A DNA stretch of 64,000 nt from Chlorokybus atmophyticus. Taxonomy: Eukaryota; Streptophyta; Chlorokybophyceae; Chlorokybales; Chlorokybaceae. The stretch spans positions 1,874,168-1,938,167 of the forward strand of contig RHPI01001037.1 of the NCBI GenBank assembly GCA_009103225.1, read 5' to 3'. Within the stretch, counting starts at the first letter, position 1. Every line of letters starts with the position of its first letter. Both the position numbers and the translations under genes were made by a program. Below the pieces are notes generated by a model, which saw only the letters and a program-made list of their open reading frames with translations, did not search any database and was not told the DNA's origin. Below, in pieces: positions 36,449 to 50,400 of this stretch.

Positions 36449-37122
36449 GAACAATTTGCCATTATTACGCAGAAAATTCTTCCCTCTCATGCACTCTTTG
36501 TTTCAATAGCCGTCTTGTCGATCATATACTAAATAATAGTGTCGTTAGGGCGTAGAGCGTGCATGTGCGTGATTGTGCATGATGACTATTACGCTGCACA
36601 TGATGGCGCGGAGTTTGTCTCAAGTACTGCTTTGTCTAGGCGATAGGCCGGCTTAACACCTTCTTGTGATAGCATTATCGAAATCATGATAAGCGTGACT
36701 CTTGTAGTGCTATATTCGCAACAACCTATCTTGTTGCCCTATTGCAAGCACCAGTCACTTTTTGAGGAAAACAGGGTTGCCCTAGTACAGTATACATGCG
36801 TAAGCGCTCACCACGTAATCCGGAACGCAATTGATGGTCTGGTTCATCGCCCTCATGAAACATATAGTGAACCATTGTGTAGTCACCGTTAACATGGCTG
36901 GCCTCTTCTACATTGGTTCCAATATCGGCACTTTTTGCCATTGGTGGTGTGGCACACCGCGCACATAGAAGATGCTCGGGGGTGGTAAGGAGCCAATGAC
37001 GGTGACGGTGATAAGAATGAGAAGGGGCGTCGGGGCACGAGTCGCTGTTGCTGCTCAATGCAAGCTGACTTGCACATTGTTTTCGAATAAACCCGGCGCC
37101 AGGGGGGGGGGGGGGGGGGGGG

Positions 37123-37153
37123 NNNNNNNNNNNNNNNNNNNNNNNNNNNNNNN
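37123..37153. other. Assembly gap inside a poly-G run
   Basis: Thirty-one Ns are flanked by 21 Gs before and 7 Gs after. The gap was probably opened by failure to sequence a G homopolymer, so its true content may be just more G. Confidence 0.95.
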
Positions 37154-39082
37154 GGGGGGGAAGAGCTGTAAGAAGGGATCTCGGCTCCCTGGCCCGTCAT
37201 CTCGGGCTAGCCCTGTATTCAAACGACAAGCCACGGAAATTGACGCGGTAACCTTCCGTTGCAAAACTCAAAAATGTGATCAACTTGTGGAGGCATATGT
37301 ATGCATACATGCACGGCTGGCACTGCAACAATCATTGAAGAAGAAACAAAAAGAGAAGAGGATGGCGCAGGAACTTCGCCGAAGAAATGAGAGCTACGAT
37401 TGAGTTTTGCAGGCATTTAACAAGGGAGCACAACTTGAATGCAATAAGTTTGCGCGCAGTTGGCAAGAAGAAGGGTTAGGAACGCCTCTGTGTAGAACGT
37501 GATAGCCTTGTAGAACTTCTACAGTGTACGTGGGTGGCACACTGTGCCAAGCCTTGCAAGCAGAAGAAGTGGATCTTCGAGAGAGCACACCGTGTGCTTG
37601 TGACACCGTGTGCTTGTGACAATGGCAAGGAGGTGGAGGTAATCTGTAATGTATGGACTCGACATGTAAAAGATTATTTTGCAAGGGAGGGCATATTCAC
37701 ACATGCAGGTGCATGCAATGCATTTTGTCTGTTCTTTACTTGCTACCTACTCAATATAAGCTTACTTGTGATGTTGAGAAGACTATATTTGCAGCGTGTC
37801 AAAATCCTGAGCAGCAACTTACTTGCATGAAGTTTAAGCGCAATCTCTCCTGGTCTTCTCACCATGAAAGGAAAAACTTGTAAGCAATGCTCTCACCCGC
37901 AGCGTCTTTGCTCCACGTCAAAGTGCGAGCAGCGTATTGTTTCGGGTCCGGCTGACTTGGTGAGCATCTCTTGCCTAAAAAAAAAACTGTAAACTGTATA
38001 GCGGCCTCTGCGGCACCTGCCTAACGGCTTTGATCAACCCGTAAGTACTTGTTGCTTTTAAACGGTGAATGACGACATAAAGTCTGTACAAGTTTTTTCG
38101 TAGTACTATGCCGCATGATATCTGGATGGCATCAAAATCACCAAAAGATCCCTGAGCGCATGCCTAAGAAACTTTCTGCTCTGAAGTTAAGAAGAGAATG
38201 AGGGACCATGAGATGGACATCAATATAATGCGAGCCTATCTGCGCGCAAGCAAGGCACGCTTTGTAAGTTTATATATATTCAAAAGCGGTTTGACAAGTG
38301 GGAAGCAAGCTGTGTGTATGAACATTGCATGTGGTGTTTGTGAACACTTAATACGTAAGGTACAAGTTACTACGGTAGCTGCATGCAGGGGCTAGCAGTA
38401 GCTCAACGCTGATCCACTGGGAAACGCATTGTTCACTTTAATTTTAGACCACATTGTTCCATGCGCCTTTCTCACAGAGGAGGGCCTTAGTGCTGTAAAG
38501 GTGTTTAACCTGGTAAACAATCGGGTGTGCTCTGATGAGCTGAACTTGACAAAGGGCGATCGGCGCGACTTTCCTTCTTATTTGTACTACATATAAAAGA
38601 CCAATGTGTTTAAACATGCATCACAAAATGTTAACGTACTTAATGTCCTATGCGAAGACCCTTGTTGGGAGTTGCTGTGATAGTTGCGAACATTGTTTAC
38701 ATAGTGGTGTCAATGCAATGGTTGCCTTACAACTTGCCTTACAACGAAGTAAACGTTTTGAACACTTGCATGCGTGCGCACCACGCCACATTACATGTCT
38801 TTGACACATACATGCGCATGCTTGCACACCTGCTGCTGCCACCTCACTCCGACGCCAAAACATAAGGCCCCCAATCACCTACAAACCTCGGCCTAGCACT
38901 TCTATCTTCAACTTGCCCGCCTACCGCCCCACTCGTAGCGGCCGCCGGGCCGCCACCATCGTGTGCGCATGTATCAGCTCCTTAAACTACAGCAAGACGT
39001 TTCCAAAGCCGAGAAACCGTAAAGTGTGTTTAATGTGACACGTAAAACAGCTCAGGAATCCTAGCGGCTATAGCATTCAATG

Positions 39083-39111
39083 CTATGTTATGTGAAGTTC
39101 ACATAACATAG
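39083..39111. repeat. 29-base near-perfect palindrome
   Basis: Arms CTATGTTATGTGAA and its exact complement flank one G. It lies about 0.9 kb downstream of the ChlH stop codon and has no other context. Confidence 0.7.
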
Positions 39112-40013
39112 TGACAAGCATGCACAGCGAGCAACGCGAAAGAGAAACAAATGAGAACTAATTTAAGCGTGGCGGTTTGCTAGCATATTACCGCGAACTG
39201 TTTCTAAGATTATAGTCTCTAGAGTCTTCAGTTGGGGCCGCGGCCGCTTCACGGGCACAGCGTTGGTATCGTCTCCTGAACAAAAGTTTCATCATTAAAG
39301 CAACAGCGCTGCTATATCAACAAATTCCACCTCGTTACCCTGCGACAATGCGAGTGCATGAACACAGAAAGCCGATTGACACCAAAAATGCAACCACTTT
39401 GACTGCACATACGCACACACGATGATGGCTAACTCTCTGGACCGCAGTTTGCTTATCAAAGAATGTCCTCAGCTCAGCTTATGCTGATCAACCAAGTTAT
39501 TGATTGTAAGTAAGCGAGAGGGACAGTCATCGCATAGACAAAATTAGGTGTTTGCAAGCAGCGGTTTGCAAGTACAAACGGTTGGGTGTGCACTGCATTG
39601 TCCATCTAAGTTACTCCCCACCACCGTGTAAGGCTTCTCATACTGCAATGATTCGTAATGCATAGCAATCAGCGATGAACTGCACAGAACATAACATTAT
39701 GAATATGATTGTGCGTCAGATACAAGTGGCACACAAGTTTTACAAGCAGCAAGTATCCAACACAAACTATGGCTGGCCCAAGCCTCACATACATCACATA
39801 GAATAGCAATCAGAGATGAACTGCACAGCGTCCTTGGTGTTTGCACAAAGCATACAAGATGTGCAGACCAATTTGTGAAGTCCTAATCTAACAAACAAGT
39901 TGCACTCATACAAACAATGGGCTAAACTCTGTCTCTCAGGGCAGATATATCTCACAGCAATGCCAGATCTACACGACTTGGCTAAAAGCTAACTAGATCT
40001 AACTCGCAACTAC

Positions 40014-43000
40014 TCATTCGAGACCCTCAATGCGGTCCTCAACCTCCTGATACAGCTGGCGCAGCTTCTCCAACTTCTCCTCTGTGGTGTCCCAGTAGCC
40101 GCGTCCGTTGGCCTCCAGGAAGGTGGCGACAAGCTTGCGGAAGGAGTTGGGGTTGGTCTCCAAGAGCCGCTTCTGCATCTCAGCGTCCTCAATGAATGTC
40201 TCGTTGGCCTCCTCGTACACCCAGTTATCCACAGTGCCGGACGTAGCGGACCAGCCCATGGTGTTGGTCAACCGCTTCTCGATCTCGCGCACACCCTCAT
40301 AGCCGCTGGACATCATGCCCTCATACCATTTGGGGTTCAGCAGCTTCGTACGTGCGTCTAGCCTCACTGTCTCGCCCAGCGTGCGCACCTGTGCATTGGC
40401 CGTGGTGGTGTCCGCAATGTAGGCGGAGGGTTTGCGACCGTCCGTGCGCAGGCCCTGCACAAGCTTTGTGGGGTCTGAGTCAAAGTAATGGCTGACATCT
40501 GTCAGACTGATCTCGGAAGAGTCCAAGTTCTGGAAGGTCACATCCACGGTCTTGAGTGCACTCTCGAAGATGTTGCGCTTCTCCATCATGCCAGCGCCAG
40601 GAGCGTCGGAGTTGAAGGCGAAGGACTTGCGCGTGAGGTACATCTCCTGAAGCTGCTTCTCGTCGTTCCAGGAGCTGTTCTCGACGGCGAGGTTGACATT
40701 GGAGGAGTAGGAGCCCGAGGCGTTGGAGTACACGCGGGTGGCTGCCTCACGCAGGCTGACATTGTTCTCGGCGGCCTGCTCAAGTGCGTGCTTGCGCACA
40801 AAGTTCATCTCCTCAGGCTCATCGAGCTCCGCGACCAGCTTGATGGCTCTGTCCAGGAGGTTCATCTGGTTGACAAAGAGGTCGCGGAACACACCGGAGC
40901 AGTTAACAACCACGTCAATGCGAGGCCTGCCAAGCTCCTCCAGCGGGATGACCTCCAGCTTGTTGACGCGTCCAAGGGCGTCCGGCTTGGGCTTGACACC
41001 GACCATCCACATGACCTGGGCGAGGGACTCGCCGTAGGTCTTGATGTTGTCTGTGCCCCACAGCACCAGAGCAATGGTCTCAGGCCACATGTTGCCGTTG
41101 TCGCGCTTCTGGCGCTCAAGCAACCTATCCACGACAATGGCGGCACTCTGGAGCGCGGCTGCGGTGGGGATGGCCTGAGGGTCCAGCGCGTGGATGTTCT
41201 TGCCGGTGGGAAGCACCTTTGGGTTGCGGATGGGGTCGCCGCCAGGGCCGGGAACAATATACTTGCCCTCCAGCGCATCCTTCAACGCCCCAATCTCATT
41301 GTCCATAACCACCTGCTTCAGGCAGAACTCCAAGAAGTTGAAGACTGTGCGCAGCTTCTCCTGATCCGCATCGCCAAACTGAGTTTGGCGCAGCGCCTTC
41401 ACCCACGGCTCAGCCGAGCGAATGCCAAATATGGACCCCAGCTTGACACCGACATTGCCCACACGCCCATCTTTGCCCGTGTAATCAGAAACAAAAGCCT
41501 GCAGCGCAAGGAACGCATGAGCCACTATACCATCGACTAGGGAGTCCACAATGCGCGTCATTTCCTTGAGAGCCTAACATACACATACGTACCTGGACAG
41601 CATCACGGGCGGCCATGGTGATGTCCTGCAGCAGCTGGACATCCTGCAGGTTACCCTTGTCTGTCGACCTGTAAATTTCCTCAATGTTACGCCCAACTGA
41701 TGCAGCAAGGATGCCCGGGAGGCCCTGGATGCCCTCCTCGTCACGGTCCAGTGCAGCAATGTTCACAAGGGTGGCCACCGCCTCTTCTGCAGTGGGCGGC
41801 TCGCCAATGACGTGAAGCCCACAAGGCAGCAGCCTCGACTCAATCTCCATCAGCCTGATATAGACCTTGCCCACCACATTGTCGCGCTCGTCGTTGCTCA
41901 ACTCGTCGGCATCCACTTCTGGCAGCTGCTCAGACATGCAAGCAGTTAGCTGGCACACACAAAACACAAACAACAATTACTCAAGTGCTGATTCAATGTT
42001 ACCTCGACATCCTTGTCAAGGTTGCACTGGCGTGCAGTTGAGATAATGGTGTTGACGATCTGCACAGCGCGTGAGGAGCCCTTAAGGCTCTGATAGGAAG
42101 AGATGAGGTTGGACAGCTCCTTCAGTCCCTTGTACAGGCCAGCGTTCTCGGCAGGAGGAGTCAAGTAGGAGATGGTGGCAGCGTAAGAGCGGCGCTTGGC
42201 AATGGTTGCCTCACTCGGGTTGTTGGCAGCATAGTAGTAGACATTGGGGATGCTGCCAATCAAGCTGTCCGGGTAGCACTCCCAGCTCATGCCCACCTGC
42301 GCAGTCATGGGAGCATGAAATCCATCAATGCCATCTTACCACCAGTTGAACATGAAATTGCCAATGCTACTGCTCACTTATAGCTTCTTTGACTGATGTT
42401 CAACACAATTACCTGCTTGCCAGGCATAAACTCCAGGGATCCGTGGGTACCAAAGTGCAGCACTGCATCTGCCTTCCAAATCTGCGAAGAAGGTTTGCAA
42501 TCATAAGTCATGGCCAACATGTACTTGGAGTATTCGGATTGACATTACTGCTTACAATGTGCTCAGTGAGCATGCACAATGCTAGCCACATTTGCTAACC
42601 TTCTCAAGGTAAGTGTAGTACGCAGCAAAACCATGGTGAGGAGAGGCGGACTTGGAGAACAGCAGCCTCATCGGATCGCCCTCGTATCCAAAGGTGGGCT
42701 GCACTCCAATGAAGAGATTGCCAAACTCTTTGCCGTAAACGACCATGTTCTGTCCGTCCGTGTTGAGCGTGCCGGGGGCCTTGCCCCAGTTCTCCTCCAG
42801 TGCCTTGCTGTATGGAGTGAGAGCCTCATACTCCTTCACCGGCATCTTGTATGCAATGTTCAACTCGGGGGAAGCGAACTTCGCCTGCAATGCGAAAACG
42901 AAACACATAAGTCAATAAGCTAGGCTACGCACGATGCAACTGGCATGCATGCAAGCATTGAGTAATCCTCGGACCTCCTTGTCGTGCAGGACCTCCTGGA

Positions 43001-45316
43001 TAAGCGCCTCAGCAGACTCGGGGAGATCAATGCTGTATCCATCGGCCTTCAGCTCCTTCATGACGGAGTAGATGGAGCTGAAGACATTGAGGTACGCTGC
43101 TGTGCCAACATTGCCCTTGTCTGGGGGGAAGCTGAACACGGTGACCGCAAGCTTCTTCTCCTTCTTGGACTTCTTCCTGAGCTCCGCCCACTTGACGGCG
43201 CGCGTGGCCACGGACACAACGCGGTCATACAGGGCGTGGGACTTGCCTGCAGGACAGATTCATACAATGAGGACCATGTTCATGTCTGTGGTAAAAAGAT
43301 ATAAAAGACACGTCGCGACGTCGCGAGTTCACACTGACAATCAACACCTGCCCACCTGTGGCTGAGTCACGGCCTGAGAAGATAATGGGCTCAATGCCAC
43401 CATCCAGCTCAGGGAGGGCAACCTGCAGCGCCACCTGCACGGGGTGCAACCCGAGGGTGGAGTCCACCCACTCCTCCGTGGTCTGGAACACGAGGGGGAG
43501 GCTCACGAGGTAGGGCACATTAAGCTTCTTGAGAGCCTCAATGGCGCGGGGGTGGTCCTGACGGGCGGGCCCGCCCACGAGTGCAAATCCGGTCAGACTG
43601 AGCACGCAGTCCACGAGAGGCTTGTTGCGGTCCATGAAGAACTTCTCAACAGGGCCAGAGAAGTCGAGGCCGCCGGCAAAGATGGGGATGACCTTGGCAC
43701 CGCGCGCCTCCATCTCCATGATGACGGAGCTGTAGTGGCCCTCGTCACCCGTGACAAGGTGAGAGCGCTGCAGGATCAAGCCCACAACGGGTGCATTGTT
43801 GCTCTTGAGCTCAGGGGAAGCGTCCCGGCGCGAGGAGCACCAGTTCAGGTACTCCTTGACATCCTCAAACATGCACGGGGCGAGCGGATGCCAAATGCCC
43901 GCATCCGGGAACAGGATTGGGTCATTGAAGGAGAGAGACTTGCCCTGCAAGTCAGGGATGTATGCGCCCGCAAGCATCGTGAGCATGTTGGACAGATTCT
44001 GGGGAGAGCCTCCCAGCCAGAACTGCAGCGCCATGATGAAGTTGCGCGCGTCCTGAGCCTTGGCTGTTGGCAGGTACTTCAACACCTGCACATAGTTCAA
44101 CTCGTCAACAGATGCATGCGCCTCACGCAAAACAACCGACCACAAGGCGTTCACGGCACATGCAACATCATTGTGTACCAAGCTAACGACCAACATTACG
44201 CACTACCACACCTTTGGAAGTGTGCGCACGAGCTTGAGCATGGACTCCTCAAAACCAGCACCAGACTGCTGTCGCTGCTTCTTAAAAAACTGCGACAACG
44301 CCGTCTTAGACTGCCCAAGCTGCGACATTGAGAATGATCCCAACTTGTTCAACCGCATGACCTGCGATTGTCAAGCAACACACCAGTTAGTTGCGGCCCA
44401 CAGGACATGCAACAACCAATGCATGGGAATTCTGTATAGCAAGCAGTACCTCTGGCATAGATGGGAAAACGAGCACTGCATCCAGACGCTCACGCTCTGC
44501 CTCAACCGCGGCTTTCACCACTTCAGCAATCTCTTCAATGAAAATGAGAGAGCCAATGAAGACCTGTGGCATAGCAGCACAGCTGTTGAGGGGCAACGAT
44601 CACATGCGCATGTGTCATGCATTGGTAGTAGCTGTGCTGCGGGCTTACATTGGCAGCGGCAAGGTCAGTCTTGAAGGTTTCATAGTTGGTCTTGTCACGC
44701 AGCTCCTCTACTAGATAACCTACTACTTCTACGCAATAAGAGGGGTGGTTCGCGTTGATAGTGCGCACCGCCTGCCATGAACACGCAGGAAGGGCGTCAT
44801 ACGTTGTGCATTTGCAGCGCACACAGTAGCACATGCACTGGTGGCACACAATGCAATGCACCATAAGTGCATTGCGTGCGTGAGTAATGTCCAAACCTGT
44901 GTGAGGGCGGCCTGGTACTGGGCCTCAAGGACGACGTAGACGACGCGGACGACGGTGCGGCCGTTGGGGTTTTCGGGGCGGACACGCCTCACCTCTGGGC
45001 GGGTGTTGGTGAAGAGTCCGTTGCCCTCGCCCAGCTGCACGGGAACGGGCTTGCTGCTGGACGGCCTGGGTGGAGACGCAACTGCGCTCACTTCCCTCCC
45101 TGCCGCCGGCAACCTGCCCGGAAGCGCCGCCGGCCTGGCCTGGAGCGCCTCTCCCGCGAACGAGCTGGTCAAAGCACGCGGCTTCCGCTGCGGCCTAACT
45201 GACGACTGCGAGGACGACGACGACGTCGACGGCAAGGAAGGCGCCGTCACGTGGCAGCCCGCCGCTGCGACCCTTGCGGCCGACATCGCCCCGGCCGCCG
45301 CCATGCCCGACAGCAC
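40014..45316 (-). CDS. CHLH: Magnesium chelatase subunit H (ChlH)
   Basis: The large porphyrin-binding subunit of Mg-chelatase, acting with ChlD and ChlI (and GUN4) to insert Mg into protoporphyrin IX in the chloroplast. Eleven exons on the minus strand: 45316-44897, 44771-44649, 44563-44450, 44361-44212, 44085-43356, 43246-42975, 42884-42600, 42481-42413, 42296-42003, 41925-41593 and 41564-40014. They join in frame to about 1,446 residues. The first about 90 residues are Ala/Ser/Arg/Pro-rich and fit a transit peptide. CobN/ChlH blocks include [37 protein letters not shown] and [19 protein letters not shown], with a C-terminal end at GLE-stop. A second in-frame ATG at 45304 is an equally good start. 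The single long 3' exon of 1.55 kb contrasts with the short exons before it. Confidence 0.96.
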
Positions 45317-45880
45317 TCACCTCCTGCTCAATGCCCTCTGTCCAGCCCGCCTTGCTCCCTAACCTTCGCCTTATCCTCAGCACTTTCTCTACCTCCTCGT
45401 CCTTGTCCTCTTCCTCGCCGTCCTCTGGGCCGGCAACCCTACCTTCTACCTTCTACTCCGCCGCTGCCCTCAGCTCCTACTTGTGCCCGTGGCCACAACG
45501 CTCCAGCCTGTGACTTTAATTCATCAATACATTGGAATCTGACCTAAGGGCGGCCTCTAATGCGGAATGCGCACAGATCTTGTGCGCGGGGGCACAGCGA
45601 GGCTCCGGACTAGACCGGCTGGCGTGGCAGCGCTTAATGAGGGCAATATTAAATCTCCCTGGCTCAAGCCAATGAGAGTGAGCGGCGGGCCCGCTGACCA
45701 ATAGCGGAGCTGGAGAAGGTTGTGTTAGGGTAGTCGCGATGCGGGGATTTGGCCTCCCTTCCGCGAGGCCGTCGATGGGGCAGCTACCAGCCGACGGTTC
45801 GATAGAAGCCACGGCCCTGCCTTGTACAGCCGGTCCGGTACGGTGCAATGTGAGAGCGGTGCAACCTGCGCTCCGTTTTA
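45317..45880. promoter_or_regulatory. ChlH upstream region
   Basis: No gene. On the strand reading away from ChlH there are two CCAAT motifs (about 45670 and 45698) in GC-rich DNA, plausible promoter material for the minus-strand ChlH gene. It ends at the TTTA that flanks the large transposon at 45881, so that insertion lies about 560 bases upstream of ChlH. Confidence 0.4.
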
Positions 45881-45900
45881 CAGTCGGGAGGCCAAGACAG
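45881..45900 (+). repeat. Left terminal inverted repeat
   Basis: CAGTCGGGAGGCCAAGACAG matches the reverse complement of 56129-56148 except at the third base (G here, A there). Confidence 0.85.
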
Positions 45901-46214
45901 GTTGTCTGGAGTCATGGCGGTAGCGGTTAGTAACGCGAATTGTCGCGTAATCGACGTCGACAGAGCGAGATTGCTGAGATGAATGAAGCCGAGCGTCGAC
46001 GACGACAGTGTGGAAGAGCTGACGATGTTGTGTGTTTGTTGTCGTTGACCGGCAGTTTCACATTGTCAGTAGCGGTCTTTGTGTGTGTGTGTCGACGGCG
46101 TTGATTGCATGCTGTGCGACGTTTGCCGTTGTGACTGTGTGTAGTTCAAATACTTTTGAAGTTTGGGCGGGCGCTGTGTAGCGGTAGACCTGCTGTTGCT
46201 GTGTTCCAAAGCTC

Positions 46215-46271
46215 AACCACGACAACGACACGCTCAGCTTCTCAGAAGCTGAGCGTGTCGTTGTCGTGGTT
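46215..46271. repeat. Perfect hairpin with 28-base arms
   Basis: The arms AACCACGACAACGACACGCT... (46215-46242) and 46244-46271 are exact reverse complements around one C. The hairpin lies in the 5' part of the large element, before its main ORF. It could be a foldback insertion or an internal structure of the element. Confidence 0.9.
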
Positions 46272-47408
46272 GTGCATCGGTGGGGCCAGGCTTGAGCGAT
46301 GTTTGACGATGGGCGCAATGTCTTTGACGAGCATGAAGGCGCTTGTGAGGGGGAGAAGACGCCTGCCAGAGCGTTAAGTGGTGGTGTTCCCGATGGGGAG
46401 GTTGGGTGTGCAGCCGGTCTAGGGGGTGATGCACCTGTCAAGAACAAGCGCAAGATGGTGCAGCATTAGAGTGCCAAGCGTGGGCGGGACAAGCATAAAA
46501 AGCTGGTGGATCAGCTGCGAAGGGACTGTAAGATGCCTGAGCGCGCGCATGCCTCAGTAGTGTACCTGCTGGCCTTAATGTCGGGTAAAACGTGGCGCTT
46601 GACAGATGATCGGCAAGGGGTAGTTCTGCAGCCGCAGTGTCCACATCACATGCCTGGAGCTGTGGGGTTTAAGGGTTTCGGCTCATCTCTGATGACCAAT
46701 GTGCACATGAACAGTCAGCCGGTAAGTCTTACGCATGCTGTAACTGAGTACGCGTAAAATTGTTGATGTTCAATGTCATATGTACAAGAGAGAGTATGCT
46801 AGATTAGTTATGTGTGGTGAGGGTTGCAATGTTGACCGTATAGACTAATAGATGATGTGGTGCAGAGTGCCCACCGCAATGCTGCTGGTCAGTAAGAAAA
46901 TATGGACCCGAACCGCCATGGTAGGCCGTCCATGCATAGAAGAGATCGGCGAGGCTTCGGTGAGAGGCGCAGGAAGGCTCTTGCAAGGCGTGAAGCTGTG
47001 GAGAGCCTTGGACTCCGCCATGATGAGTCGGACAGTGAGTTCGGAGGTGATGCTGGACGGGATTATAGGGTCCCTTAGCGCTCTAAGCTAGTGTACTCTA
47101 CATGTGTGACTATTTGACATGTACAGTAAATGTGTTCTACATATGTGTAATATAGGCTGTTTGTGACTGCATTGGTTGCTGAGGCTTGTGCTTGCGTGGG
47201 CATTGTAGATGGTGACGCTGAGGGTGAGCTGCCTGGTGGCACCCATTCATGGACCTTCACACTAGACCAGGTGTGAACTAGTGCGCATGCTGACATTTTA
47301 AGCAGGCAAAGCATGGACAAGTTGTGTACATATAATGAGGTGTTCGTATGCGCATGCATGTGACATGCAAGTAGTGTGGCTGTGATGTGGCTAGATTTGC
47401 TGTGATGG
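46272..47408 (+). other. 5' part of the large element, short interrupted frames
   Basis: Fragments of coding-like sequence (LVDQLRRDCKMPERAHASVV at 46502; WRLTDDRQGVVLQPQ at 46591; basic NRHGRPSMHRRDRRGFGERR near 46910) alternate between frames and are separated by apparent introns or decay. They probably belong to the N-terminal part of the element's protein. Confidence 0.4.
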
Positions 47409-50400
47409 TTGGATGGAGTTGTGGGCCCGCAGCGTGGCAGAGAGGAGTTGCACTTGGTGTGTATCATGCTATACACAATTATATGCATCAATATGCAGCG
47501 ACGCAAAACTAGGCCTATGAGATCAAATGGTGTGTCGCTATCGCCTTCTTTCGAGATACGTTTGAAGGAGAGGATTACTTCATTGCTGCTGCAAGCTGAG
47601 GATGTGGATGCCTTGAATATTGACCTGGTGAAGGCTGCAAGTCAATTAGCTCAGCAGCTCTAGGAAGCAGATGGTGTAAAGATTCGATTGCAAGCCACTA
47701 TCGCCTCCATGCAGAAGTGTGTGGATGAGTTGGAAGGTGACAACCACAAGCTGCGACAGCGCCTGCAGGTATGGGTCTGCCAGCTCACATGCTGCGGTGC
47801 ACTCTCAATCTTGCGTGGTGGTTGTTATATGGTTTTATAGAATACCTGTGTATGGGGACTTGAGAAGGAGAGGGAGAGGGAGAGGGAGAGGGCATGGGTA
47901 GCAGGATCCGACTTGAAGGCTGCCAAGAAGGAGGCTGTAGATGTTTTGGAGAAGTGGCAAGCATGTAAGGACAAGCTTTATGAAGTGCAAGATGAAGTGC
48001 AGAGTGGCATTGAGGATTTGGAATCAGAGTTGGAAGCAATTGAACATCGTGTTGAGCAATTGCAGGCACTGATGGACTCACCATCATTTAGAGGTGTTGA
48101 CAATGGAGTGCATGTTTGGCGCCAGAGTGGAGAGGAACGTGCTGCCAATGTGGCAAAGTTGCAACAGGCTAGCCAGCAGGTGACTGCAACAGTGATTGGC
48201 AAAGCTGTGAGGAGAGTAGCTACAGATCTGCTGCGGCCAGGGGGGTCAGCACTACTGAGAGATGTATGCAGAACGGGCCACATTCTTTACCCGAGGACTT
48301 TGCAGCAGGCACTCAAGCGCCAGCTTGGTTCTGCAGTGCAAAGTATCATCGGTCATTGAGCTCGAGGCACCTTGTTGCTGCCTGGGTGGGTAGATCCAGC
48401 AGATCACGCCCTGCACGCAAGAGGCATTGATCACGGAAAAAGACAGCACAACACCCCACTCAGCAAACCTATCCTGGCTTACATTCGAGACCTCTTAAGT
48501 AGGGTTGCCACTCAACGTGCTGCTGAGAACAAGGACAGCATACCTGATTGCCGGTTTCTGTCCAGTGAGGTAGACCCATCCTTGGTCGACCAGAAGCTGC
48601 TGTCACTCTTCTGTGCTGTCACCGGAGTGGCGCTACCGGCAGCGGGTGCCAGAGCGCCTGCAGTTGCCAAGAAGATGGCCAAAACTCTATTCATAATGAA
48701 CACAGCAGTGTTCATCACAAACAAAAAGGCATAGAGCAAGATGCATGTAGCGGTAGCTGAAGTGGTGGATGCCTTGGCTCGATCCTCAAAGATGCATGTC
48801 ATTCTCAATTGCTCGGGTGTCTGCATCAGCAACAGCACTCTGGATAGGCATGTTATGTCTCGAGTAACTGCAGAAGCCTATAAGCCATGCCCTGTCTCGC
48901 AGTCAGGGCCTGACTTGGTGTTAGTGAGTATTGACAATTGGGACTTCAAAGCCCAGCATGCATTGAGGTACTCTGGAAGTGAAGATAAGGACCTGCACTG
49001 CACCACAACTCAAGTAACTGTGCCTAAGCCTACCACTGCACAACACTTGGAGTATGCACCAGTGCAAGATGTTGCCATTGCATGCTGGACTATTCAACAG
49101 TCAATGCCTTACCAACTATGCATGGCTGTGCAGGCACATAGGTATCGGACATACAAAGAGGCGCAGTTGGGCCTACCTTCAATGCCTCTCCCACAACCTC
49201 TCCCTCCCATAGGCGCATCCCCATGCCTCTGCTGCGTGCCAGCTGCATCACAATGTACACTGTAGAGGAGGATGCAGCTGTCAACCAATGAGCACTCTGC
49301 ACAGCACCATCATCAAGCGCATGTGCAATCAAGATCTGCTGAAGCTCCCACTCAAGGACTGCATGTATGGCGAAGACCATGGGACCCCTGACCCCAGCAC
49401 AGTGCACTACCTGCGTTTGCTTACAGTCCTGACAAGCCAAAACATCTCCGTCAAGCCCTGAAGATGGCCAAGATCATAGGCATTGACACTAGCACCCAAC
49501 ATGTGCTTGTGGCGGGAGATCAAAAGACGTTTTACCTTATGCAAGCCTTGAAGCGCTCAGAGCATGGCTACTGGGACTGGCTTTTGCCCATTCCGGGGGA
49601 TTGGCATTGCATGTATAACATGCTCCCCACCACAATGCTGATACATTGGGACGCTTGATTTGAAGAGCTTGCAGTTGCTTGTGGCTTTCCAGCTGGGTTA
49701 GCTAGGCACATCCTGGCAGAGGGCAAATGTTGGAAGAAACAACACCTGTTTTTGATGGCCGTGCTGGAAGCCTTGTATTGTCGTCGGTTTGCCATCTTCC
49801 AATCTGCGAACCCTGGAGCAGCCATTCCCATTTTTTATGATGCCGAACATGATGTAGAGCAGCTCATGCACAGCCTGCAAGAGTTCCTTGCGTATGGTAA
49901 CGAAAGAGTCGAGAGGGATCCCACTTGGAGCCTCTGGTGGCAGTTTACAATGAGAGATGGGTTCTCTTACTTGGCTCTGTACTTTGCCCTAAGAACCGCT
50001 ACCTGGCATTTGAGAACAGCAGCTTACAAAGGGCTGGCCCCTCTTGCATTTGCATGGGACAAACCTCACTACCAGCGACTCATCCCATATCACCTATGGG
50101 ACTTGCAGCATATGCCCTATGAAGTGGTGCAGCATCTGCGACAGGGGGCGTTTGTGGTGTCAGTAACGGGTACTGCACATGCAACTTTAGCAAGTGACAA
50201 GGCACACGAGTCCATGATCAACACAGATCCGAAGCTATGCCTGAGCAGGCCCACAGCTGACTTCATGCGACGCAAAACGTCTCATCTTTCATACAGAGCT
50301 GGTGTTGTGAAGGAGGTGGTGCGTGTGCTGGAGCCACCATCAGCAAAAGCATCCCAACCAATGGCAGCCAGCAGCAGGCGTCACTTCGCTGGAGCAACGA

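Larger units (their letters stand above)
35215..40013. other. Gene-poor region with scattered remnants
   Basis: No gene can be supported. Frames are short and interrupted. Visible features are two GGTTGGCAACC-centred palindromes (36241-36253, 36424-36448), an N gap with poly-G flanks (37102-37160), a 29-base palindrome (39083-39111), and two near copies of an AGCAATCAGNGATGAACTGC segment (about 39662 and 39806) in the probable ChlH 3' flank. A frame at 37154-37403 (FKRQATEIDAVTFRCKTQKC onward) is protein-like but unplaced. The base composition is more AT-rich than in the genic parts. Confidence 0.4.

Noticed and set aside
37154-37403. Plus-strand ORF after the poly-G gap
   Set aside because: It reads through Ns and has no supporting exons; the short post-gap part is protein-like but unplaced.
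47409-49658. Stop-codon reassignment in the element ORF
   Set aside because: Host genes in the window end with the same TAG and TGA codons, so in-frame stops are best read as decay.
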